From a virus, in IMG/VR virus record IMGVR_UViG_3300034137_000011, positions 1 through 33,131 of that record: 33,131 bases of DNA; one strand, written 5' to 3'. Positions within the stretch are counted from its first letter, which is position 1. The number at the start of each line of letters is the position of its first letter. This document shows positions 21,281 to 30,023 of this stretch, piece by piece. Position numbers and translations under genes: made by a program. The notes beneath the pieces were generated by a model, which saw only the letters and a program-made list of their open reading frames with translations, did not search any database and was not told the DNA's origin.

Positions 21281-24200
21281 ATGGGCGCAGCACGACAGAT
21301 TGATATCCACGGCGAGAAAGGCGGCGAAACCAGCCCGAAATCGCCGATTGAGGCCACTGACAGCCTGCGCTCCACGAACCTTGCCAAGATTTTGATTGCT
21401 GTCGGTGAAGGTGAGTTTGACGGCACGCCCACGGCTGCAAACATCTATCTGGACAACACGCCGATCTACGATGCGAGCGGCAACGTCAATTTTCCGAATG
21501 TAAAATGGGAATGGCGAACCGGCTCGGTCGATCAGTCCTATATTCCAGGCATTCCCTCGGTCGAGAACGAAACGAACGTCAACGTCGAATTGCGCAGCGA
21601 TGCGCCATGGGTTCGTTCGATTACCAATGCCCAACTGTCGGCGGTACGGGTTCGCCTGGCTTGGCCAGCACTTCAAAGTCAGGACGACGAGGGCAATGTC
21701 GGTGGGTACCGGATCGAGTACGCCATCGACGTGGCCACCGACGGCGGGGCCTATCAGCAGGTACTGATCGAGGCAGTCGACGGCAAAACCACCACGCGCT
21801 ATGAGCGCTCACGCCGGATCGATCTCCCGAACGCAACCAGCGGCTGGCAGATCCGCGTACGCCGAATTACACCGAACCAGAACACCAACAAGATCGCGGA
21901 CACCATGCTCGTGGCCGGCCTGACAGAAGTCATCGACGCGAAACTGCGCTACCCGAATACCGCGCTTCTGTACATTGAGTTCGACGCGGAGCAGTTCTCC
22001 AACATCCCGGCCGTGACGGTTGACTGCAATGGTCGCAAGTGGCAAGTACCGGGTAATTATGACCCGGTCAGCCGCTCCTACAGCGGCGTTTGGGATGGCA
22101 CCTTCAAGCTGGCATGGACCAATAACCCGGCATGGATCACGTTCGGCGTCTGCACCGAGGACCGCTTTGGCCTGGGCAAACGCATCAAGCCCTTCATGGT
22201 CGACAAGTGGGAGCTGTACCGGATTGCGCAGTATTGCGACCAACTGGTGCCGGACGGTGTAGGCGGGCAGGAGCCACGTTTCCTGTGCGACATGAACCTG
22301 CAAGGCAAGGCTGAAGCTTGGGGCCTGCTGCGCGATATTTCGGCGATCTATCGTGGCATGACCTACTGGGCGCAGGGTCAGCTGGTGATGCAAGCGGATA
22401 TGCCGCGCGCGCAGGACTTCGACTACGTCTTCACTCGCGCAAACGTCATCGATGGAAAATTTTCCTACGGCAGCGCGTCGGCAAAAACTCGGTACACCCG
22501 CGCGCTTGTCAGCTACGACAATCCGGCGAACAACTACGACACCGATGTCGTGGCTTATTCCGATTTGGATCTACAGCGTCGCTTCAATGACAAACCTGTC
22601 GAGATCACCGCTATCGGCTGCACTCGCGCCTCAGAGGCGCAGCGTCGCGGCAAATGGATCGTGTTGAGCAACAACCTCGACCGCACCGTCGCGTTCAAGA
22701 CAGGCATGGAAGGTGCTATCCCGCTGCCGGGCTTCATCATTCCGATTGCTGACTCGTTGCTGGCCGGCCGTGAAATCGGCGGCCGTATCTCGTCGGCGGG
22801 CGGGAGTACCGTCACGCTGGACCGCGACACCTTGGCCAAGCCTGGTGACCGGCTGATCGTCAACCTGCCAAGCGGGAAGGCCGAGGGTCGGACCGTTCAG
22901 TCGGTTACAGGTCGCGCCGTGACGCTGACGACCGCCTACAGCGAAGCGCCGATCCCGGAGCTTCAGTGGGCGCTGGATGCTGATGATCTGGCAATCCCGC
23001 TGTACCGCGTGCTGACCACCAAGCGCACCACCGAGGGCGATTACGAGATCACGGCCCTGCAGTACGAGCCGAGCAAGTTCGCCTATATCGATACCGGCGC
23101 GCGCCTGGAAGAGCGCCCGATCAGCGTTATCCCGATCACCGTGGTGCCAGCTCCGGCGAGCGTGACGCTGACTGCGACCTCGGCCATCGACCAGGGCATC
23201 GCCGTCACCACCATGACCATTGCCTGGCCAGTGGTCCCCGGCGCCGTCGCTTATGACGTGGAGTGGCGCAAAGACAGCGGCAACTGGATCAAGCTGCAGC
23301 GCACCGGTAACGCCAGTATTGAAGTAGTCGGCATCTATTCGGGTGCCTATTTGGCCCGCGTGCGCGCCGTCAGCGCATTCGATATCTCGTCCATCTGGCG
23401 CACCTCGATCCTTACACAGCTCAACGGCAAGACCGGCACTCCTCCGTCCATCACCAGTCTGACCACCACCAGCCTGCTGTTCGGCATCCAGATCAACTGG
23501 GCTTTCCCACCTGGTGCGGGAGATACCCAGCGGACGGAAATCTGGTATGGCCCGGCCAATGATCTGGCAGCAGCAACGAAGCTGGCCGATCTGGCCTACC
23601 CGCAATCCGACTACTCGATGCAACAGTTGAAAGCGGGCGCCACACTGTTCTTTTGGGCGCGCCTGGTAGACCGTTCCGGCAATATCGGTCCGTTCTATCC
23701 GGTTGTCGACGGCGTGGTGGGGCAGGCCAGCTCCGACGCCACCGCCATCCTTGATCAGATCGCCGGGGAAGTGACCAAAAGCGCGCTGGGTCAGGAGCTG
23801 CTGGCTGATATCGAGAAGATCGACGGCAACGGCCCTGGCTCCGTGAATGCCCGCATCGAAGAAACCAAAGCCGGCCTGGAACAGCAGGTTGGCGCCGTAA
23901 ATGATGCGGTGACCGATGCCCGGACGGAGCTTGGTCAGCAGATTGCCGGGGTGAGCCAGTCCGTAACAGACGTTCGGAACGACCTGCAGGGCCAGATCGA
24001 CAGCATTGCCGACTTGGCCGACTCCATGCCGTACAAGCCAGACCAGACCTACATCGCCGGCCAGGGAGTGCTGGGTACGGACGGTGTGATCTACCAGGCC
24101 ACCCAGGCCGTGCCGGTCGGTATGCCGCCGCCGAATACGACTTACTGGCTGAACGTCGGCCAGGCTGTCGTCAGTGCAAACGGTTTGGCGACTCGCATGA

Positions 24201-27200
24201 CCACGGCCGAAACCAAGATCACCGACATTGAGGGCGTCAACACCGCCCAGTCCTCGACGATCACCGGCCTGCAAAGCGCGCTGACCGGCAAGGCTGACGC
24301 TACCGCAGTCAACAGCCTGACAACCCGCGTGACGACGGCGGAAGGTTCGATCACGTCGCAGGGCCAGGCGATTACCGGCCTTACAAATACCGTTGCGGGC
24401 AAGGCGGATGCATCGGCGCTGAACTCGCTGACTACCCGAGTCACGTCTGCCGAGGGCGTCAACACGTCGCAGGGAACAGCGATCACCAACCTGACCAACT
24501 CGGTAGGTGGCAAAGCCGACGCCTCGGCAGTGCAGGCGCTGACCACCCGCGTTACCGCGACCGAGAGCAAGAACGCCGATCAGGATGCGAGCATCACCAG
24601 CCAGGGGCAGGCGATCACCGCCCTGAATAACACCGTTGCGGGCAAGGCTGACGCCTCGGCGGTGCAGGCTCTGACTACGCGCGTTACCTCGGCGGAGGGC
24701 GTCAACACGACGCAGGCGGGGCAGATCACCAGCCTGACAACCTCTGTCGCAGGCAAGGCGGATTCGTCTACCGTGTCGGCGCTGAGCAACACCGTAACGC
24801 AGCAAGGGACCGACATCACTGCGCAGGGGCAGGCGCTGACGAATGTAACGGCCAGCATCGGCAGCGTGGGCGGGGAGAACCTGCTCTACAACCCATCGTT
24901 TGATATCGGCGCCGCGACAGCGGACGGTTGGACGCTGGGCAGCACAGGCACTGGAACCGTTGGGAGCATTGTCAGCTCTACGCTAGACCCTGCCGGTAAA
25001 GCGCAGCGGATAGACGTAACACTTCCAAGCGCCTCCGCATATGTGGACCTAGCACCCGCCGCCAACCTAGAGCCATCGGTAGTTGCCGGTCAAACGGTCA
25101 CTATGTCGGCCTATGTTCGCGGCACTGTTGGTACTCGAATTCACCTCTACTTCCAGTGGCGCAACGCAGCCGGGACAATCATGAGTAGCGACGGGCCGAC
25201 GTCCGTTAACCACACCGACGCATGGCAGCGCGTGTCGCGAACCGCATTAGCCCCGGCTGGCACGGTATCGGCTCGCCTGCTGTACCGCCTTATCGGCCCC
25301 GGCAGCGCTACCAGCGTTACTGGGTTTATGGAGGTAGACCGAGCCCAGTTTGAGCTAAGCCCGGTCATGTCGGGTTGGCGCGACAATACCGGCCTGACCG
25401 ATTCCGCCGTAACGGCGGCCGCTGCGGCCACCGCCGCGCTAACAGTGCGCGTGGCTCAGACCGAGACAGGCCTCACCAGTACAAGCGCAGACATTGTTAC
25501 GCTGGCGAATAATCTTTCTAGCGCTGGCGGGGAAAACCTGCTTTACAACCCGTCATTTGATAAGGTTTCAGATTCAGATCCAGGCCTTGGCGAGGGCTGG
25601 TCTGCGGGCGCGTCCGGCGGTGCGGTAGGTCTTGCTACTCGCGCATTGGTAGCTTCCACGCTTGATCCGACCGGCAAGGCCCAGCGCTTTGATGTCAGCG
25701 CCCTATCGCCTACCGCATACATTCAGCTTGGGACGCTAGCCGGAAAGCGCCCTGGAGTTTCTGTGGGGCAGGTCGCAACAATATCCTGTTACATGCGGGC
25801 CACCTCCGGCCTGTTAATGGTCATATACATACAGTTCATCGATGCCGCAGGCGTTGCAATTAGCACCTTCCCGGTCACGATGATATCTAACGGATCTTGG
25901 CAACGGCCGTCAGTGACTGCGACTGCGCCTGCAAACACGGTATCGGCCAACATCCTGTTCCGGGTCTTGAGTAGCTCGCAGTCAGCTGGATTTTTTGAGC
26001 TTGATCGCGCCCAGCTCGAAATATCCCCCGTCGTTACAGGCTGGAGGGATAGCGGCAAGGTATCGACATCTGACATTACAGTGCAAGCCGCTGCCACTGC
26101 CGCGCTGACATCGACCGTGACCCAGCAAGGCGCGACGCTGACCAGCTTGTCGTCGCAAGTTACCAGCCTAAGCAATACCGTCAACAGCGCTACCGATGGA
26201 CTGGCTACAAAGGCCTCGTCTACAGCGCTGACCGCCTTGACGAGTCGCGTTACCGCAGCAGAGACAGGAATAACCAGCACTAGCGCCAGCATCGTCACAC
26301 TATCAAACAACTTGGCGGCAGCCGGAGGAGACAACCTGCTGCCTAACAGTTCATTCGAGCAGCTTTCACCTGACGGTACTCGCCCGCTCTGGTGGCGCTC
26401 AGATGCGTCGGCAGGCGCGGCTATCACGCTTAGTCAAGTCGACTCGCCGCTCACGTCAAGCATTAAAGCGCTACGTTGCGCAGCTACCGCGCTAGCGAAT
26501 GGCGGGTATATTGGGCCAACCTTTAACACCGCAGACGGCGAGCGGCCAAAAGTGGTGGCAGGCCAGAGCTACACGCTGAGTACGTATGCCAGGCTTTCCA
26601 GCCCATCGGCGCGCTTCACTATGTACGTCCAGTGGATCGACGCGGCTAGCGCCCTTATATCGACGACGCAACTCCCAGAAGTGGTTGCCGGTACGACGTT
26701 CACAAGATTTAGTTGGACGGCTACCGCCCCAGCTGGCGCCGTGCGCACGCAGATATTCCCTGGCCGCCTAATCAATAGGGCCGGCGTTGCTGCTGATATG
26801 TGGATTGAGCTAGATAACATCCAGTTCCAGGAAGGCTCAGTAGCCACTGCTTACGCCCCATCCGTTGCGCAGGGGGACCTGGCGCAGAGCCTGGCACTGT
26901 CATCGCTGACGTCCACCGTAACGCAGCAAGGGACCAACCTAACCGCCCAGACTGCGCGGATCGACACGCTGTCATCTACGGTAGGCACGGTGCAGGCTGC
27001 GGCTCAGACGGAATCCACCACGCGCGCCAACGCCGACAGCGCCCTGTCTACTCGCGTCGATGGCGTCCAGGCGACGGCAGGGACAGCTAGCGCCAACGCG
27101 CAGACGGCGCTGACTGCCAGTGCCAACCTGCGAGGTGAAGTGTCGGCTCAGTGGGATGTCAAGCTGATGACTCACAGCAGCGGGCAGAAGGTCATGGCCG

Positions 27201-27568
27201 GTTTCGGGGTAGGAATTGAAACGGAGAACGGCGTAACGCAATCAACATTCGCCGTCAGCGCCGACCGGTTTGTGGTGCTCAACTCATCGCTGAGCGGGTC
27301 GTTCACTTCGCCGTTTGCTGTAGTGGGCGGTCAGGTGTTCATCAATGATGCTCTGATTAACAAAGCAACAATTGTGAATGCACTGATCGGGCAAGGAATC
27401 AACTCGGCTACGCAAACAAGCTACGGGCAACCAGTTATGAGCACCGACTACGCGGCAGGACAGATCACAATCCAAAACAAAACCACGCAGGGTAAGTACA
27501 TGATCCTGCGGGAAGACGGAATGTTTATGGTTTCGGGCGGCGTCGTAATGCTTGAGCTTGCGATGTAA
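21281..27568 (+). CDS. Tail tip / host-specificity protein J with CBM-like receptor modules
   Basis: A 2095-residue central tip protein. Residues 1-610 match the lambda J hub domains (opening GAARQIDIHGEKGG, later NVIDGKFSYGSASAKTRYTRALVSY). Two fibronectin-III-like domains follow (about 617-715 and 720-815). A helical segment (820-915) leads to a small chitin-binding-like motif (YKPDQTYIAGQGVLG...TYWLNVG, 917-965). Then come tandem coiled-coil repeats (970-1190) and three jelly-roll modules starting GGENLLYNPSFD or GGDNLLPNSSFE (near 1197, 1417 and 1680), linked by similar helical repeats. The last 150 residues (LRGEVSAQWDVKLMTHSSGQ onward) match the DUF1983-type central fibre. It binds the host receptor; J in lambda has 1132 residues, so the extra length is mainly in these modules. 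Confidence 0.93.
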   Translation: MGAARQIDIHGEKGGETSPKSPIEATDSLRSTNLAKILIAVGEGEFDGTPTAANIYLDNTPIYDASGNVNFPNVKWEWRTGSVDQSYIPGIPSVENETNVNVELRSDAPWVRSITNAQLSAVRVRLAWPALQSQDDEGNVGGYRIEYAIDVATDGGAYQQVLIEAVDGKTTTRYERSRRIDLPNATSGWQIRVRRITPNQNTNKIADTMLVAGLTEVIDAKLRYPNTALLYIEFDAEQFSNIPAVTVDCNGRKWQVPGNYDPVSRSYSGVWDGTFKLAWTNNPAWITFGVCTEDRFGLGKRIKPFMVDKWELYRIAQYCDQLVPDGVGGQEPRFLCDMNLQGKAEAWGLLRDISAIYRGMTYWAQGQLVMQADMPRAQDFDYVFTRANVIDGKFSYGSASAKTRYTRALVSYDNPANNYDTDVVAYSDLDLQRRFNDKPVEITAIGCTRASEAQRRGKWIVLSNNLDRTVAFKTGMEGAIPLPGFIIPIADSLLAGREIGGRISSAGGSTVTLDRDTLAKPGDRLIVNLPSGKAEGRTVQSVTGRAVTLTTAYSEAPIPELQWALDADDLAIPLYRVLTTKRTTEGDYEITALQYEPSKFAYIDTGARLEERPISVIPITVVPAPASVTLTATSAIDQGIAVTTMTIAWPVVPGAVAYDVEWRKDSGNWIKLQRTGNASIEVVGIYSGAYLARVRAVSAFDISSIWRTSILTQLNGKTGTPPSITSLTTTSLLFGIQINWAFPPGAGDTQRTEIWYGPANDLAAATKLADLAYPQSDYSMQQLKAGATLFFWARLVDRSGNIGPFYPVVDGVVGQASSDATAILDQIAGEVTKSALGQELLADIEKIDGNGPGSVNARIEETKAGLEQQVGAVNDAVTDARTELGQQIAGVSQSVTDVRNDLQGQIDSIADLADSMPYKPDQTYIAGQGVLGTDGVIYQATQAVPVGMPPPNTTYWLNVGQAVVSANGLATRMTTAETKITDIEGVNTAQSSTITGLQSALTGKADATAVNSLTTRVTTAEGSITSQGQAITGLTNTVAGKADASALNSLTTRVTSAEGVNTSQGTAITNLTNSVGGKADASAVQALTTRVTATESKNADQDASITSQGQAITALNNTVAGKADASAVQALTTRVTSAEGVNTTQAGQITSLTTSVAGKADSSTVSALSNTVTQQGTDITAQGQALTNVTASIGSVGGENLLYNPSFDIGAATADGWTLGSTGTGTVGSIVSSTLDPAGKAQRIDVTLPSASAYVDLAPAANLEPSVVAGQTVTMSAYVRGTVGTRIHLYFQWRNAAGTIMSSDGPTSVNHTDAWQRVSRTALAPAGTVSARLLYRLIGPGSATSVTGFMEVDRAQFELSPVMSGWRDNTGLTDSAVTAAAAATAALTVRVAQTETGLTSTSADIVTLANNLSSAGGENLLYNPSFDKVSDSDPGLGEGWSAGASGGAVGLATRALVASTLDPTGKAQRFDVSALSPTAYIQLGTLAGKRPGVSVGQVATISCYMRATSGLLMVIYIQFIDAAGVAISTFPVTMISNGSWQRPSVTATAPANTVSANILFRVLSSSQSAGFFELDRAQLEISPVVTGWRDSGKVSTSDITVQAAATAALTSTVTQQGATLTSLSSQVTSLSNTVNSATDGLATKASSTALTALTSRVTAAETGITSTSASIVTLSNNLAAAGGDNLLPNSSFEQLSPDGTRPLWWRSDASAGAAITLSQVDSPLTSSIKALRCAATALANGGYIGPTFNTADGERPKVVAGQSYTLSTYARLSSPSARFTMYVQWIDAASALISTTQLPEVVAGTTFTRFSWTATAPAGAVRTQIFPGRLINRAGVAADMWIELDNIQFQEGSVATAYAPSVAQGDLAQSLALSSLTSTVTQQGTNLTAQTARIDTLSSTVGTVQAAAQTESTTRANADSALSTRVDGVQATAGTASANAQTALTASANLRGEVSAQWDVKLMTHSSGQKVMAGFGVGIETENGVTQSTFAVSADRFVVLNSSLSGSFTSPFAVVGGQVFINDALINKATIVNALIGQGINSATQTSYGQPVMSTDYAAGQITIQNKTTQGKYMILREDGMFMVSGGVVMLELAM
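24190..24850 (+). repeat. Tandem coiled-coil repeats within J
   Basis: A unit of about 36 to 45 residues recurs about five times: a LTTRVT-(S/T)AEG-x-(N/I)TSQG part, then a (I/L)T-x-LTNTVAGKADAS part. At DNA level the copies share long similar stretches but have diverged at synonymous sites. Heptad-like spacing suggests a trimeric fibre shaft; copy number could change by recombination. Confidence 0.85.
24871..26850 (+). repeat. Three repeated CBM-like jelly-roll modules within J
   Basis: Modules begin near 24870, 25527 and 26320. Each has the order G-G-(E/D)-N-L-L-x-N-x-SF, a W after 10-25 residues, DPTGKAQR-like or IKALR strand, G-x-Y-I-x-L, VAGQ(S/T), and an ending ELD-x-(A/I)-QxE. The first two are closest to each other in DNA (35 bases at their starts nearly identical). 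They probably bind surface glycans and arose by duplication. Confidence 0.8.
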
Positions 27569-27867
27569 TGGCCGGCTTAACCATAAGGAACAAGTCAGGC
27601 CAGGTGATTCTGGACATGACCATGAGTATCAGCCAGAGCCTGGGGTACGTCGACACGAACAGCGCTAACGGCTCCACCACAGTTCAGGTGCCAAGTGGTA
27701 AGGCCCTGTACTACGTGGTGGTTCCGCTGGTTGATTTGCAACGCGAGAAAGGGAAGAGGCCCGGTGTCACTATATCGGGCGGCTCCATCTCCTGGTCATA
27801 CTCTTACTCAACAAATGGCTGGGGATACTTCTCGGCCAACTGTAGAATCTACTACGGGTATTTTTAA
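27568..27867 (+). CDS. Small tail-tip accessory protein A
   Basis: A 99-residue protein whose ATG overlaps the J stop by one base (TAATG). It starts MAGLTIRNKSGQVILDMTMS and ends in an aromatic glycine-rich strand segment (SWSYSYSTNGWGYFSANCRI), with no helix or signal. The N-terminus resembles that of the next gene. Proteins of this kind (DUF6453-like, as far as I recall) follow J in several siphophages and probably decorate the fibre tip. Codon use is richer in ATA, CTA and AGA/AGG than in the head genes, as in the distal part of J, suggesting exchange together with the receptor-binding modules. Confidence 0.75.
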   Translation: MAGLTIRNKSGQVILDMTMSISQSLGYVDTNSANGSTTVQVPSGKALYYVVVPLVDLQREKGKRPGVTISGGSISWSYSYSTNGWGYFSANCRIYYGYF

Positions 27868-28733
27868 TGGCCGGATTAATAGTTAGACGAGAAAATGGAA
27901 CGATGCTGTTTGATACTAACTACATCGTTCACGGGCTCGTCAAAAGCGCGTACCTGGTAGCCGACGAAACTTGGCCCCGTAAGTACCTCAGGTCTTCACA
28001 GCTTGACCCTAACCAAGGGGGGAGCTATGAAGACTCATTCAGGGCTGGGGATCAGATGTTCTCTATAACGGTCACTGATGCGAGCAGCCCTTTCGTTTTC
28101 ATTACGGGCAAGGGATGCTTGCAGGGGGCTACGCGCACCGGGAACACCATTAAGTTCTACTACAGCGGGGCCAGTACCAGTACTAAGGCCTATGTCTACG
28201 ACCTAATGAGGGATATGCCCGGAGCCCCGCCATACTTGAAGACCCGCAACCAAGCGGGGCAAATAACCTTCAACTCTCTGCAAGTTCCACTTAACGTTGC
28301 GTTCTCTATCCAGGCACCTGCTCCATCGGCACTGGACCAATACGGCAGATACCCTTCCCCCTACGCTGGGGGGAGTTGGCAGTTAGTTAGAGCGCAAACA
28401 GCAAGCGTTGACCCCGTTGCGCATTTTGTTGTTGACGTGGCGTTAGTGGCCGGACGGGAGTATGCCGTGTTCGTCAACTTCTCTAGAGGTACAACGGGTT
28501 TTTGGTCGGACACTATGACGGGCGTTAATCCGCAAGCTGTAGGCATGTCAGAGGGCGCGTACGGGCGGGTTGGCGGCATTAGTTTTATGTTCGGGCCAGC
28601 TGGCGCGACGACGGATATATCTTTATCTTCAATAGCTTATTCGCTGCCCGCATCTGTTAGCGGGCTACCAACCGACAGGTATCCTACGGCGCTGGTAGTT
28701 GAAACAACTATTCTGCCGTTCCCTTACAACTGA
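27867..28733 (+). CDS. Tail-tip accessory protein B, paralogous N-terminus
   Basis: A 288-residue protein starting one base inside the previous stop (TAATG). Its start, MAGLIVRRENGTMLFDTN, aligns with MAGLTIRNKSGQVILDMT of the preceding protein, so both share an attachment domain of about 30 residues. The rest is beta-rich with many aromatic and glycine residues and lacks catalytic motifs. It is likely another fibre-tip or baseplate-bound receptor component. A hairpin follows its stop. The function is inferred from position and composition; the two genes may be products of duplication followed by replacement of the C-terminal part. Confidence 0.72.
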   Translation: MAGLIVRRENGTMLFDTNYIVHGLVKSAYLVADETWPRKYLRSSQLDPNQGGSYEDSFRAGDQMFSITVTDASSPFVFITGKGCLQGATRTGNTIKFYYSGASTSTKAYVYDLMRDMPGAPPYLKTRNQAGQITFNSLQVPLNVAFSIQAPAPSALDQYGRYPSPYAGGSWQLVRAQTASVDPVAHFVVDVALVAGREYAVFVNFSRGTTGFWSDTMTGVNPQAVGMSEGAYGRVGGISFMFGPAGATTDISLSSIAYSLPASVSGLPTDRYPTALVVETTILPFPYN

Positions 28734-28741
28734 CACAGACG

Positions 28742-28766
28742 CTCGTCACTAGACGAGTCTATTTCT
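28742..28766 (+). terminator. Weak terminator after the tail-tip genes
   Basis: CTCGTC (28742-28747) and GACGAG (28752-28757) pair around ACTA, followed by a broken T stretch (TCTATTTCTT). It marks the end of the tail operon at its position but looks inefficient. Confidence 0.55.
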
Positions 28767-28792
28767 TAAATTAAACCCATCGGAGATTCACC

Positions 28793-29023
28793 ATGCCTTT
28801 TATCGTTATCAATTCCAGCAATGCCTTCGATCCAAGCAACCAGGTTGAATTCGCAACGGAAGCTCTGGCGGATGCCAAGGCGCGCGAAATCATGGCCAGC
28901 CAACCCCAAGCCATCATCCGCACCGCGCAACTCCTCAACACCTACAGTGCCAAGGTGACCGTGACCGTGAAGGCGGTGCCTGAAGTGATCGCCGAACCAG
29001 AGACCGAAACACCGCCGGCCTGA
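28793..29023 (+). CDS. Small hypothetical phage protein
   Basis: A 76-residue protein with GGAGA upstream of ATG 28793. It begins MPFIVINSSNAFDPSNQVEFAT, has a helix-forming centre (ALADAKAREIMASQ), a beta-like segment (YSAKVTVTVKAVPEV) and an acidic, proline-rich tail. The layout resembles short proteins found after tail fibre genes that may be fibre chaperones, but no family is recognised. It is followed by the minus-strand regulator gene, convergent with it. Confidence 0.6.
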   Translation: MPFIVINSSNAFDPSNQVEFATEALADAKAREIMASQPQAIIRTAQLLNTYSAKVTVTVKAVPEVIAEPETETPPA

Positions 29024-29093
29024 TTCAACTACTACAAATTTCAGCTATCCGCCGGAGTTTATCCGGCCGATGTCTGACCGCGCACTATCAAAC

Positions 29094-29459
29094 CTACTCC
29101 ACCAAGTGGAAGTCTTTTCTCTCGCGTGGGTTGGGGGTCATGCCTCGGACGTTATCGCCCCGCATTGGCGGGTGCCCAGGGATGAGCATCAGTCCTTCAC
29201 CTTCCAGGGCGAACACGATGGCTTGCTTCGTGACGTCGCGGAGCAGCCTGGTTCCGGTTTCGAATTGACTGATGGCCAGCACGGAAGTGCCTGACCGAAA
29301 GGCGAGCGCCTCTTGAGACCATCCTAGAAGGCCCCTGGCCTGGGAGCACTGCTCTGCCGTCATGGTCTGCGGCTGGCTGAGGATGAAGTCGATGAACTCC
29401 TGATCCTTGTCAGCCTGTTTGTCTTCGCGTGCTCGCTCGAAATTGAAAACGTTGGTCAT
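29094..29459 (-). CDS. XRE-family helix-turn-helix regulator
   Basis: A 121-residue minus-strand protein; ATG 29459 (MTNVFNFERARED) is chosen over an upstream ATG at 29504 because the earlier one has no ribosome site and would cross the LexA-like box. The central region (about 36-72: MTAEQCSQARGLLGWSQEALAF then RSGTSVLAISQFETGTR) is a canonical HTH_XRE domain: Q-A-R-x-L-L-G-W-S-Q. The C-terminus is short. It lies between tail-tip and endolysin genes, an isolated regulator within the late region, transcribed against it. A LexA-like box 16 bases upstream of the start suggests SOS induction. Its target is unknown. Confidence 0.8.
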   Translation of the reverse strand: MTNVFNFERAREDKQADKDQEFIDFILSQPQTMTAEQCSQARGLLGWSQEALAFRSGTSVLAISQFETGTRLLRDVTKQAIVFALEGEGLMLIPGHPPMRGDNVRGMTPNPRERKDFHLVE

Positions 29460-29474
29460 AATCTGCTCTTTGTG

Positions 29475-29490
29475 CTGGATGGATATACAG
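29475..29490 (-). promoter_or_regulatory. LexA-like (SOS) box upstream of the XRE gene
   Basis: The plus strand reads CTGG-ATGGATAT-ACAG, which is CTGT-N8-CCAG on the minus strand: one mismatch from CTGT-N8-ACAG with an AT-rich spacer. It lies directly before the XRE start, in a position to repress its promoter. Confidence 0.55.
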
Positions 29491-29545
29491 TCATCGTAGC
29501 TCATATTCGCTGGTAAGCACTATCAACCCGTCACAGATCACTCAC

Positions 29546-29571
29546 AAGCCCGCCGCGCGCGGGCTTTTTTT
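29546..29571 (+). terminator. Terminator-like hairpin before the endolysin
   Basis: AAGCCCGC (29546-29553) and GCGGGCTT (29559-29566) form an eight-pair stem with a CGCGC loop, followed by a seven-T run. It is 15 bases before the endolysin start and would block rightward transcription unless antiterminated. Confidence 0.85.
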
Positions 29572-29585
29572 CGACTGGAGAAAAC

Positions 29586-30023
29586 ATGACCGCAACCGAG
29601 AAAGACCGTGACGTATTAGCCCGAACGCTTTGGGCGGAAGCTCGCGGTGAGGGCCTGGCCGGCCAGATTGCCGTGGCGTGGACCATTCGTAACCGTGTGG
29701 ACGTCGACCTGCACAACGACGGTAAGCCGGATTGGTGGGGTGAGGGATATGCCGGGGTGTGCATGAAACCCTGGCAGTTCAGTTGCTGGAACAAGAACGA
29801 TCCGAATTATCCGTTCCTCAGTGGCGCAAAACCCATTCCGTTGCGTGAGTTCGCCCAAGCCCGGATCGCTGCTGACCTGGTGATCGACGGCAAGCAGCCA
29901 GACCCAACCGGTGGCGCAACTCACTACTACGCGACCACGATGCCAAAACCGCCACCTTGGGCAGCGAAGGCCAAGCAAACACTGAAGATGGGGCACCACG
30001 TCTTTTTCCGAGATGTGCCATGA
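29586..30023 (+). CDS. Endolysin, SleB-type cell wall hydrolase
   Basis: A 145-residue protein of the Hydrolase_2 (SleB) family: TLWAEARGEGLAGQIAVAWTIRNRV (residues 15-39) with the conserved E18 and R-GE pattern, CMKPWQFSCWN (59-69), and THYYATTMPKPPPWA (112-126) are hallmarks. SleB enzymes are lytic transglycosylases that cut the glycan strands of peptidoglycan. There is no signal peptide, so release depends on a holin; the only holin visible is at 2177. The start follows TGGAG and a terminator-like hairpin. It overlaps the following spanin gene by four bases (ATGA). Confidence 0.88.
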   Translation: MTATEKDRDVLARTLWAEARGEGLAGQIAVAWTIRNRVDVDLHNDGKPDWWGEGYAGVCMKPWQFSCWNKNDPNYPFLSGAKPIPLREFAQARIAADLVIDGKQPDPTGGATHYYATTMPKPPPWAAKAKQTLKMGHHVFFRDVP

